Shown here: positions 1 through 9,009 of the stretch, in pieces
Layout: each line of letters begins with the position of its first letter
How positions within the stretch are numbered: position 1 is the first letter of the stretch
Source of the DNA: Pseudoneurospora amorphoporcata
Taxonomy: Eukaryota; Ascomycota; Sordariomycetes; Sordariales; Sordariaceae
Assembly (NCBI GenBank): GCA_033297205.1
Contig: MU859061.1
Span: forward strand, 1 to 64,000
DNA: 64,000 nt
Direction: 5' to 3'
Position numbers and translations under genes: made by a program
Notes under the pieces: model-generated
What the model was told of the DNA's origin: nothing
The model's input: the letters and a program-made list of their open reading frames with translations, nothing else
Databases searched by the model: none

Positions 1-1493
1 GAATTGTATCTTCCCGAATTCAAAACGACAGAAAGGTGGTGGCTAGGCCACTGGTAGCCCTAAGGCACCCATTGCGCCAAAAATAGGGTAATTTTGGCTT
101 GGCCTCTAACAACCGACTAACAGAGGGTGCCAAGAAAAATATTTTCGGGGGAGAGTTGCAAAGCGTGGTGTGCGGGCATCGCAGGGCGCTGCCTGCACAC
201 TGCAGCTAAGGACTATCGCAACTTGGCACGGTGGTATCTGTTAGCAAGAGTTACCATCAACGCCAATCACTTTCAATAACACTAACAACTGCCAGTCCGC
301 ACTATCAACATCGAGTTGACCGAGTGTGTTGGCAACCCATATTTGACTTAAATCATCGACACTCCCTTTTCTCTACTTTCTCTGCCAGGACACTCCTTCA
401 CGATACTTTACCTCCGAGTAAGACAGGTACCCCGCTTTTGTCAATCGCACCCCGCGATCCTGAGCTTTTACCAGTTGCCAACAATTGTGCGAAATCCAGG
501 TTTGGAAAGGGTGCAATTTGGTTTCCGATCATCAAAAATAAAGCTGGATTTTGGTAACGGGATGAGGTGGCCATCCGCGGGTTCAAGCCAACAACCACGT
601 CTACTCTTCGCTAACAAAAACCAATAGGCATCATGGTATAGTGACCAAAAACGCAAGAGCAAATAAAAAATGAGAAGACTGCAAGAAGAAAAGATGGTCT
701 GTTGTCATGAGCCGAGGCGTTGTGAAAGGGAAACGGTGGCCCCCGTGCCCCCAATTTTCTTTGAAATGACAAAAGCGCACGGATTTGAGTGAACTTCGAG
801 CACCGAACTGGACATATATGCTGAACAAATGTTTAACGAAAAACCTCGACAACAAAACCTGGTTTTTGGTTATGATAGACGCGCCCGTTCTGTCAAGCGA
901 GTCTGCCATCGTTCGATGTTTATACTCTTTAGTCGATATTCCGACGAGAACTTGGCACGAAAGATACCTCAGAGCTTTTGCCTCGCGTTCGTAAAAATGC
1001 AACCATCGGAGACCATATATGCAACCTTGATGTCGAAGCCTGGACATAAGGGGAGACAAAAGAGTATCAATGGTGGCGATGATACCGCCGGGCTGATTCC
1101 CGACGACAGCATATTTGATTCTGGCGATGCCTTGCATATATGCAGACTGGCACGGTTCGGAGGTCTGAAAAACTGGAAGACACGAACATCTCCGAAGCCA
1201 ACAGCAGCACCGGTCGCGGCGGGGGGACTTTGAGCGAGAAGAGCCTGTGAGAGAAAATCTATATAACAAACCTCTTCTCCCCTCCAAAGTGACCGGGATT
1301 TCTTCTCCTTTTCCTTATCCGCTCAACGTTTATTTCTCGTAGTATCAATCAATTATCCACATACTGGCACCCAAATCTATTTGCTAGGTACATATCTTAG
1401 CTCTCCCTAAGATACCACAGCTTCCTCAATCTCTATTCCTTGCAAAACAAGCACAACACGCCTAGCAGTTATCCATCAGCTACCTTAGCCACG
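1..1493. other. Left-edge non-coding region
   Basis: No convincing gene was found on either strand; open frames here lack an ATG context, splice logic or a recognisable motif. The right part (about 950-1145) is a diverged copy of a segment at about 3005-3345. The last 200 bases are pyrimidine-rich and lead into the ATG at 1494, so they are probably promoter and leader of the following gene. Confidence 0.5.
950..1145 (+). repeat. Diverged direct repeat, copy A
   Basis: Shares ordered blocks with 3005-3345: the start GAACTTGGCACGAAAG, then CTCAGAGCTT, a GGAGAC block, GGAGACAAAA-GAGTATCAA, GGCTGATT and CTGGCGATGCC-TGCA. Copy B carries about 150 extra bases in the middle, so copy A has probably lost sequence. 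The two copies flank the gene at 1494-2482. Alignment was by eye. Confidence 0.6.
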
Positions 1494-2482
1494 ATGTCTC
1501 GTCTCAACGCGGAGCGCCCGAGCGTTAACCAGGAGCCGTCGACCCCGACGGCTTCCATGCCCCAAAGGCTGCTGACGCCAGTGACCCCCGTCAAGGGTCA
1601 GAAGCCGTGAACGCCGGCTGTAAGTATTCCTTTCCTTCTCCTTTTCCCTTCGTGATCCTCGGCATATTTTGTTCAAATTGCAGTCTCAGTCATCAGCTCA
1701 ACGGCTAACAAATGGTTTAGTCTCAGGAAGCGAGCATCCTACGCCGTCCTGCCACCCGCCGCCATCGTAGGCCCACCCGTGCTCCTGGGCGTTACTACCT
1801 TCGGTCATCATCCGGCGTTGAACCTGTAAGTACTCCCTTACCTTAGTAGTCTACCGTACCTCTACATTCCTTCCATCCCTGTACTGTCCAACTGCTTTAA
1901 CCTACCTGGATCATCGTTATTTATTCCGGCCATCGAGTCTGCACCCAGACAAGACCCTTGTACTAGGTATTCTTGCTCGCTGATGCATCGACTAATATTA
2001 CTTCTACCTTTTAGCCCTAGGAGCAGGAACAAGAAGACGACGATGCGGAAGAGGAAATTGCCGACGATGACAAGGAACCTGAAAGGGAGACATCCACCAT
2101 AACCGCCACCAGTGATTACGGCGCACAAAAGCCGTCTCTCCGCCTCAAATTCAAATGGGGCAAGGGCAAAGAGCCGACTTGCGACCGCCTAGACGTTGAC
2201 GGACGCCCTCTTCCCAAGCTGAGGAAGATATGGGACATGGAGCGGGAACAGCAAGAGAAGGAACGTGCTGCCGCCGCTGCCGCCTCTGCTCCTATTTTTC
2301 TCCCCCGAGGAGCTCCGTTGAAGAAGAAGGTGCCTTCGTTGCTGGCCGTCGTCCCGGCATCCACGACGCCTAGGAGGAGATTATTTGCTGACGTGCTCGC
2401 GGCGCGCAAGCGCAAGCGCGACGAGTTGGAGTTGGAGTTGCAGTCGGAGTCCGAGACCGAGACCGAGACCGAGACCGAGTGA
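1494..2482 (+). pseudogene. Glu/Thr-tailed basic/acidic protein with a premature TGA
   Basis: Unknown family. Three exons fit: 1494-1619, 1721-1825 and 2021-2482 (about 230 codons). Intron 1 has donor GTAAGT, branch GGCTAAC and acceptor TTTAG; intron 2 has donor GTAAGT and acceptor CCCTAG. Phases agree (all phase 0). The start ATG follows a CCACG context. Exon 2 is Arg-rich (RRPATRRHRRP); exon 3 begins acidic (EQEQEDDDAEEE), passes through a Lys/Arg stretch and an Ala run, and ends in a Glu-Thr dipeptide repeat. The only defect is an in-frame TGA at 1608-1610 (codon 39), one C-to-T step from CGA. It may be a recent pseudogene, a sequencing error, or an edited stop. Function cannot be named. 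Confidence 0.5.
2441..2481 (+). repeat. GAGACC hexanucleotide microsatellite
   Basis: Tandem GAGACC units preceded by GAGTTG and GAGTCC variants form the 3' end of the gene at 1494-2482 and encode its Glu-Leu/Glu-Ser/Glu-Thr tail. Repeat number is likely to vary between strains. Confidence 0.8.
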
Positions 2483-3521
2483 GATCAACGACTGGAGGAC
2501 GACATACATAGGTTAGGATGATGTTGTCCAAGAAGACTGGAGGGCAGGAACGCGGGTCTTGGCTGGGGCTGACACATGGATTAGCAGCGCTGAAAGATGG
2601 TCTGGGCAGGTTTAGTTGAATGAGAATTATTAGTTGACGGTGGGGCCTATGACCCGTGAGAGGTTTGGATTTGGGTTAAGTCAGGTAATGAACAAGGAGC
2701 AATATGAACGAGGATATTTTGGCGTTAAAATCAAACCAGACCCTGACTCCGAGAGCAGAAAGCAATAGACACCGCTTTAACAAATCACTTGTTGGTTCAT
2801 GTAAATGTGATATTTGCAATTATGCCGTCCGCCTTGGTTAAGTGCAAAAAATAATTGAAAAAAGAATTAAGAAAAACAAAAAAATTCCAATACCTTACCA
2901 ACGAAACCGGGTTCTTCCACCATAAAAGTGGTAGTTATGCAGTCAACCGCACAACTGTGCCCGCTATCATTCAATGTTGATGCTCTGTAGTTGACATTTT
3001 GACATGAACTTGGCACGAAAGGTACAAAGGTAAGGTATCTCAGAGCTTACAACGCCTCCTCCGCTCGCCCCCAGCCAGCATGAAGGATTTGATGGCACCG
3101 GCCTTGGGATATACCTTTTGCGGGCGCCAACCAGGCCAACCGGATACCATCAATTTTCTTTTGTCAGGGACGAGCTCCGGAAATGCCAACATTGGAGACT
3201 GGATACCTATGCATATTTGCGTTGCTGATGTCGGAGCCTGGAAATGGAAAGGAGACAAAAAGAGTATCAACCGGGTGCACGGTGACGACGATACTCCCTG
3301 GCTGATTTGATTGCCCGACCACGACACTCTGGTGATGCCCTGCAAGGCCCCGGGGCTCCCAAGCCGTTTTCTCCGCCTGACGAGGAAAGTCTTCCCGATC
3401 TCGGGAAGGATGTACTATATGAATGGGATATGCACCCGCGGGGTTAATGTTCGGATCGTATGTCGAACAAGTAGACTAGGATCATGGGTTGGATATACGC
3501 GAGCTTCTTTCATTAACAAAA
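2483..3521. other. Intergenic region between the Glu/Thr-tailed gene and the DNA transposon
   Basis: No coding support was seen. It contains copy B of the diverged repeat (3005-3345) and A/T-rich sequence around 2840-2900. The left end of the transposon begins at about 3522. Confidence 0.5.
3005..3345 (+). repeat. Diverged direct repeat, copy B
   Basis: Longer partner of the segment at 950-1145. Both start with GAACTTGGCACGAAAG and run through the same ordered blocks to the GATGCCCTGCA end. It lies downstream of the 1494-2482 gene, so the gene sits between the two copies. No open frame with a recognisable product covers either copy. Confidence 0.6.
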
Positions 3522-3597
3522 GAGAAACTCTATCCGGACTGTGTAAACCTCTATCCGGACTGTACTCCACTCTTTCTCCCACACATAACCCTAACCC
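3522..3597 (+). repeat. Left terminal inverted repeat
   Basis: Pairs with 5495-5570. The 14-bp motif CTCTATCCGGACTG occurs at 3528-3541 and 3549-3562 and is followed by TGTACTCCACT and a pyrimidine tract. The doubled motif is a plausible transposase-binding pair. Confidence 0.85.
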
Positions 3598-3904
3598 CCG
3601 TCCGGGTCCAGTAAGTCCAATGTATTCTTTCGAAAATTTCGCCCAGAATTTATGCATTACATCTTTCAAGGTTTTGCCATGCCTGCCAAGCCTAGACTCC
3701 AGACTGCAGCGCACGCACCACCTATGCCCAGTTTTTACGGGGCATTTCTATAGCTGTCTTATAGGGCACTTAGTAGTACGGTCGCACTTTTACACGTCGC
3801 ATTCAATCGAGGTAGATTAATTAATTACGATGTAGTGATGTGTGCGATAGTGGCTTGGTAAGAAAGTAATGCGATAGGGTAAGAAGAAAACGGCTAAGTT
3901 AGAC

Positions 3905-3948
3905 TGCCCAGTCTGGGCACCTAGTCACGCCAGTCTGGGTGCCCAGAC
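3905..3948. repeat. Twin palindromes inside the transposon
   Basis: TGCCCAG-T-CTGGGCA at 3905-3919 and GTCTGGG-TG-CCCAGAC at 3933-3948 share the CTGGG/CCCAG core. They lie between the left TIR and the 3' end of the transposase frame. Function unknown; they may be subterminal binding sites. Confidence 0.6.
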
Positions 3949-4102
3949 CAGGGTGGCCAGTCTCCGTCCCCACAAAAAAGGCCGAACGCACGGCCGTACG
4001 GCTACGGCACGCTTCCTGGGCATGCCAGGCCATGAAGGCTACCTTTTTGGTCACTCAGAACATGGCCATTTTTCGAGTGCAAATAATAATAACTATATAA
4101 AA

Positions 4103-5224
4103 CTAATGCCCAGTCATTGCTCCTTCAAGGTCGATGCAGTCTTGAAGGATTTGAGGGATTTGGTCAACCCAGGAGTTAATAGTTTCTTGGCTTAGTGCAG
4201 CCCAGCCTTCCTCAACCAAACCTCGAACTTCCTCGTCATCCCACTTTCCCCTTTTCCGAAGATATTGCTTTGGTAATTGCCAGGCTTTTTCAATAGGAAC
4301 AAAATCCGGGGAGCTGGGACAATTAAAGTAGCTTTCCAAGCCATTGTCTTCCTTCCATTACTTTACAATGTTCTTTTTTTTCTGTCCGTTTCCTCCTCCT
4401 CCGTGACCACTACCATTGTCTTCCTCAAGAATAAAATCCTCTCCTTTCCGAAGCCAGTGTCCAACAACCGGCTCAAGGATCTTATCTCTGTAAATTTGGA
4501 GGCTCATTTTCCCATTGTTATTGCCTGGGACGTTGTACTAGATAAGATTAGACTTGAAATTGTATCCAACTGCAGCCCAACAATGAAGCCTTTTCTTATC
4601 TTTCTCAGCCGGCTCTTCTTTCTCGATGATGCAATCTGGACAATGTCTTTCCCAAGGTCTCCGGATAACCCAAAGCTTCCCTTGAGGACCAAAACCAAAG
4701 TGGCATTCGTCTGAGAAACGGATTCTTCAAGCCTCAGGTGTTGGATATTTTCGAAGCATCTCTATTGCCCATTTTAGTCTTCTTTCTTTCAAGGATGGAG
4801 AAAGATAAGCCTTTTCGCAAGCAATGCACTTCCGGAAATGCATTTCTTTAACCGCACGCCTTACGGTTTCTCCAGAAACCTCGATATCTAGCCCGGCAGC
4901 CCTCGGAAGCCCTTCCCAAGGGATAGTTCTCCCATCAAAACCATGGCTTTCTAGAAACCTTTCTAGGATAGCTAAAGCTTTGGGGGTGAATTTTTTCTTC
5001 CGACCTCGAGTTTCTTTGAAGTTAGAAGCGTTGTGAAAAGTCCTGCCGTCGTCTTTGCCGTTGTTTTCGTAGTAGCGTTTGAGAGCGAGAAAGCCTTGAG
5101 TTTTTCCAATGCCGTTTTCTCTAAAGATGGCTGTTTTGTTGCATGGTTTTCCCGCCTTTTGGTAGTGTAGAATAGTACCAATAGCTCGGTTTCGTCTCGG
5201 AGTATTATGGTGTTCGTATAGCAT
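4103..5224 (-). pseudogene. Tc1/mariner-type DDE transposase with three in-frame stops
   Basis: A single minus-strand frame of 374 codons from ATG 5224 to TAG 4103. It is interrupted by TGA 4729-4727, TAG 4540-4538 and TAA 4360-4358, with no frameshift. The N-terminal third is the helix-turn-helix DNA-binding region (SGETVRRAVKEM, then FRKCIACEKAYLSPSLK). Catalytic-core motifs follow in order: FSDECHFG (first Asp), EEDNGSGH (second Asp), and PSSPDFVPIEKAW (the PD.xPIE motif with the last acidic residue). Each internal stop can be reached from a sense codon (TGG, CGA, CAG or CAA) by one C:G-to-T:A change, as RIP would produce. No functional transposase can be made without editing or readthrough. 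Confidence 0.85.
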
Positions 5225-5494
5225 TGTCGTTGGTGATAAAAAAGCTATGGCTAAAGAAGAAGAATTCCGTTGTTTTGTTTACTTTGGTTCTGGTGATGAG
5301 GTCTGCCAAGCTAGCAATAACAGGGGTTTTGCCAAGGAAGCGTACAGTAAGCGGCACCGGGCGTTCGGCCTTTTTTGTGGGCAGGGAGCCAGTACAATAC
5401 GACTGCAGGGGTCTGAACGTGTAATGGGCTGAAATCTGGGAGCTTGGCGGGCGCGGTACGAGCCAGACTGGTGCAGGACCATGGCAGGTCGCCA

Positions 5495-5570
5495 GGGTTC
5501 GGGTTATATGTGGAAAAAAAGTGGAGTACAGTCCGGATAGAGATTTATAGCAGTCCGGATAGAGTTTCTC
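5495..5570 (-). repeat. Right terminal inverted repeat
   Basis: Inverse of 3522-3597. CAGTCCGGATAGAG occurs at 5529-5542 and 5551-5564. Its outer edge is only about 31 bp from the stop codon of the gene at 5602-6351. Confidence 0.85.
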
Positions 5571-5601
5571 ATATATATATCAAAGACTTCGTAAAAGACT
5601 A

Positions 5602-6351
5602 CTACATACGCGGAAAGAGACGCAACGCGATTCTTCTCATCAGCATGAACAATAGTATCCAATACACGACTGACAATAATGACAACAACAATAGTATGGA
5701 CAACAACATAATTGGAAACAGAATTGGACATTGTTCCAAGATGTTGAACATATTGGCAAGTACAACTGACGTTTGATCAATTACGACTGACAGTTGATCA
5801 AAGAATTCGTGTTCGTGCCGACCGTGCCGGGGCCGGGGCCGGGCATGATTGTGAATTTCAAGTGGAACACCGGCCGGAGCGATAATGACTTGTTGGGGCG
5901 GCTGGAGCGGGGCACGAGATCGACCATCAGCCGCCGGATTAATATTGTCTTGTTGGTGTAGGGGATAGGCACGAAAACGACCACGGCCGACTGGATTGGT
6001 GTTGTCTTGTTGGGGCCGGGGCCGGGCACGAAGTTCATGTTGACCATCGGGCGCCGCATTGATATTGTCTTGTGGGATCCGGGGCAGGGCACGCGTATCA
6101 CGTTGAACGTCAGCCGCGGTAATATTGGGGTCTGCTGGTGCTGGCGCTGGTCCACTCCTTGGTCGCGGTGAACTTGTTGCTGTTGTTGCTTCCGTATATG
6201 GCGGCGGCGGAATTGTTGTCCATGGCGTGGTTGTGTTCGCATCTGGCGTTGTGTTCATAGCTGGTATTATGTTCACAGCTGGCGTTGTGTTCGCATCTGG
6301 CGTTGTGTTTACGTTTGGCGCCTTGGTGGGATCCTCATCGTTGAGAGACAT
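5602..6351 (-). CDS. Repeat-rich single-TM (tail-anchored type) protein with a PPPY motif
   Basis: Intronless frame of 249 residues; ATG at 6351 in context AAAATGTC. No family recognised. The N-terminus has Thr/Asn/Pro-rich repeats built on NTTPDA (residues about 15-45). A PPPPYTEA segment follows, giving a PPxY motif of the type bound by WW domains of Rsp5/Nedd4 ligases. Residues about 75-175 hold about five imperfect 20-residue repeats starting QQDNINPAADG or similar. The C-terminus is one long hydrophobic segment (about residues 208-238) followed by a basic tail RRIALRLFPRM, so the protein is probably tail-anchored; no signal peptide is seen. The transposon at 3522-5570 ends just past its stop codon. 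That it is an expressed gene is inferred from frame length, repeat phase and the TM/basic tail. Confidence 0.6.
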   Translation of the reverse strand: MSLNDEDPTKAPNVNTTPDANTTPAVNIIPAMNTTPDANTTTPWTTIPPPPYTEATTATSSPRPRSGPAPAPADPNITAADVQRDTRALPRIPQDNINAAPDGQHELRARPRPQQDNTNPVGRGRFRAYPLHQQDNINPAADGRSRAPLQPPQQVIIAPAGVPLEIHNHARPRPRHGRHEHEFFDQLSVVIDQTSVVLANMFNILEQCPILFPIMLLSILLLLSLLSVVYWILLFMLMRRIALRLFPRM

Positions 6352-9009
6352 TTTCGGATCTGATGTTGATGTTGACGATGTAGTGGTGTCTTGATGGAGA
6401 TGTCAGTTGAGCATCAGGGAGCGGGGTTAGACAGGGGGGTTTCGGAGAGTGAAGTACTCAACAACTATATCTAGAGACAGAATTGATGGGTTTTATGAGG
6501 TGAAGGATATGCTTTTGATGCTGTTGTTTGTTGTTGAGGATAGCAAGATAGCAATGTTCAAAGAAGAACTCAAGTGTGCGGGAGAGGGATTGAAGAGAGA
6601 CGAGACCAAAAGTTGATGATGTCTTTGATGGAAAAATTGCCTTGTCTGAAGCAACGATTCTCTGATATGGCGGATGTGTGAGATGAATGGTTGGGCGTTC
6701 CTCATGGCTGCCATTGCAAGTAGGAAGTCTTGTAAGATCTTGCCGTTCCCTTTTCATTCCTGGCGGTGTTTCTTGTCCTTTCTCCCGGATGGTCTTTCCC
6801 GCCATGAGCCTGAGACGAGACTGATCTTTCCCAACTTTCGTCCTGTTGTTTTCGTTTACGCAGAGTCCCGCACATGATGAGCCACGCAACGTCAGAGATG
6901 TGAAAGACCACCAAAGCTCGAATCAATGAAGCAGTCGCCAGTTTGTTAGGAGTTGGTTCTTTGGGATGCGAAAACACCTTCTCTCTAGCAAAAAGATGGC
7001 GCTCGAGTAGTGGCTGTCATTGTTACTCCAAAGGCATCCAGATCCAGGTCTTCCATGCCGACAAACCCGCAGCATGGATCTGTTGTTTTGATGACACATT
7101 GGGCATGGCGGATTAGAACAGTACGCCCAAAAAGATTGAAGGAACGTCCGTAACAAAACGACGAGCTTGGTTACGGTTACTCGAAGGGAGCAAGATAAAT
7201 GACAAGAAAAAGCAAAAAGCTCGGCTGCCCAAACCTGGAGTTGAACTCGAGGCCAGCTGCAACCTACGAAAATACCACGCACTTTCTGGCTACCAGCACA
7301 CCTACCACGTCGGCTACTGGGAGTTATTGGAGAATCCGAATCTTAGGCTTATATGTCGCGGTGAAGCTCCTGCCGTCAAAAGCTGGGGCGCGCATGCTGG
7401 TATGATGGGACCTTCGGTACACATCTCAAGTGGAAAGAACGAGCCAGGACTCCACTAACCTTGACATTTTGCACGCACAACATCATCGCCTTCGGTTTGT
7501 ACCTTCTTCCAACCTCACCGTAGGCAAATCACAGAGTAGCAGACACCTGTTGCCAAGATCCCATCATTCAGTCTTGCCAACATCTCAACGTCCTTGCATA
7601 TCCGAATATTACAAAGGCACCAAATTGCCTAGTGTCACAGACGATGCACGCCATCCAATTTGTTTCTCGTCCAACACACACCAGACACTCGACACACATG
7701 AATGTCCAGGCCTGCAAAGCCACATTGTGATTTCGCTACACGTACTATGGCGGTCTGATGCCAGCTGCATGTACCTGTAATGCAAGGTCACGACCACAGT
7801 TTTCTGATTTTCTAAAAAAAATTCGAAATCCTCATCCTGAAGCAGGTGCGCAATGCTGGCTACTCGTATCTAAACTCGATAGGTGAAGTAAGCTGGTCCT
7901 TGACCGCGTCTTTGAACCTCTGGGTCAACGAGTCACAGTGGAGTGACTTCGAGGACGCGTGTCAAAATTACCTGGAGGTGAAAGACATGGCAGAGGGAGC
8001 TTGTGTCAGGGCACCCAGGTCTATACCTGGCTTACGGGACTTACACCTAACTTGCGGGGCTATCGGCACTTACCCCGCGATAGCCTCTAGAAGGAAGGTA
8101 TTATCTATTAAATGGAAGGGGCTTATTGAAGTTAGGAAGGAAGATCAGATTTATAAGGAAGCTATAGATTTAGATTGGGAAGTCAGTGACTTATATAAGC
8201 CTGATAGGAAGGAAGATTCTGGATGGTTTTCCTATATTTAAAGCCGGCCTCCCCAGGCCGGTGGAAGTTCTGGTTTTCCCCCCAGAATCATCTTCCAATC
8301 AAGTCAATCCACACTAGTTTCAAACCCTCTTTTCCTGACAGCTTGGTCGAGGGGTCAATACCGGTAACCTGGGAGCCGGGCTCTGGAACCAAGGCGTTGC
8401 GAGGACAGCATGCATGCAAGAGGGCTTCGGTTTCGGCATGTGCCTTGGGGCTTGGGCCAGAAAGAGGAGGAGATCAAATACGTTAAGGGTTAGGAAGGCC
8501 CCACGCAAAACACAACTGCATTACCACAACTACACCGAAAACATCAAACACCGACTGACACCAACCACCATAAACACGACACGGTCATCTGGGGGCACCG
8601 CAACTAGGAAGTCACAGCGGAGGCGTCTTCTGGGGGTTGGCACGGGCGTGCAACACATCGTCGGCAACGTTGCCAAGTTCACCGACAAGCAGACCATCCA
8701 CGTCAGGGCTTCAGTTCACTACGAAGACCGCAACAGCTATACTCTCTTGGCCGAATCATCGAAGCCAGTATTAGCGCCCACAAATCCGCCTCATCCCCGT
8801 TCTAGGCCATAGCCTCATATCCCACGGCAGACGACTAGAACATGAACTGCCACCTCTACCTTGCATCCTCAGCCAACCGCCCACCCCCGGCCTCCACTTT
8901 TGGGACGTCCCGGCTTCTCATTTAGACTCTCCGTATCATCGCTGGCTCGACGACATCTACCGGCACTTTCGTTCTTCCGTTCATCACCTTGCCTTAAACC
9001 ACAACCACC
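6352..9009. other. Intergenic region with small inverted repeats
   Basis: No gene could be supported. Open frames at 6458-6977, 7430-7780, 7846-8241 and 8414-8812 show no motif, no good splice structure and no partner exons. A tRNA-like box pair lies at about 7222-7330 (minus), but it does not fold into a tRNA. Short inverted repeats occur at 8015-8085. Confidence 0.45.
8015..8085. repeat. Pair of short hairpin-forming inverted repeats
   Basis: CCAGGT-CTAT-ACCTGG at 8015-8030 is a perfect 6-bp stem. GGCTATCG (8058-8065) and CGATAGCC (8078-8085) form an 8-bp stem with a 12-nt loop. No gene or transposon context was recognised. Confidence 0.6.

Larger units (their letters stand above)
3522..5570 (-). 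mobile_element. Tc1/mariner-like DNA transposon, inactivated
   Basis: About 2.05 kb element bounded by inverted repeats of about 76 bp (3522-3597 and 5495-5570). Each repeat carries two direct copies of CTCTATCCGGACTG, 21-22 bp apart, as in IR/DR-type Tc1 relatives. It encodes one DDE transposase frame on the minus strand, interrupted by three stop codons. Flanks are A/T-rich (ACAAAA on the left, an ATATATAT run on the right), so a TA target-site duplication is possible but cannot be fixed. The inverted repeats are still about 85-90% alike by eye. Family assignment rests on the transposase motifs and the TIR layout. Confidence 0.85.

Noticed and set aside
631..1287. 218-codon minus-strand frame near the left edge
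   Set aside because: Overlaps the diverged repeat copy A; the matching region of copy B has a different, shorter frame, so the reading frame is not conserved between copies.
7222..7330. tRNA-like A-box (TAGCCGACGTGG) and B-box (GAGTTCAACTC) on the minus strand
   Set aside because: Acceptor, anticodon and T stems do not pair and the spacing is too long. It could be a decayed pol III-derived SINE, but there is not enough to call it.
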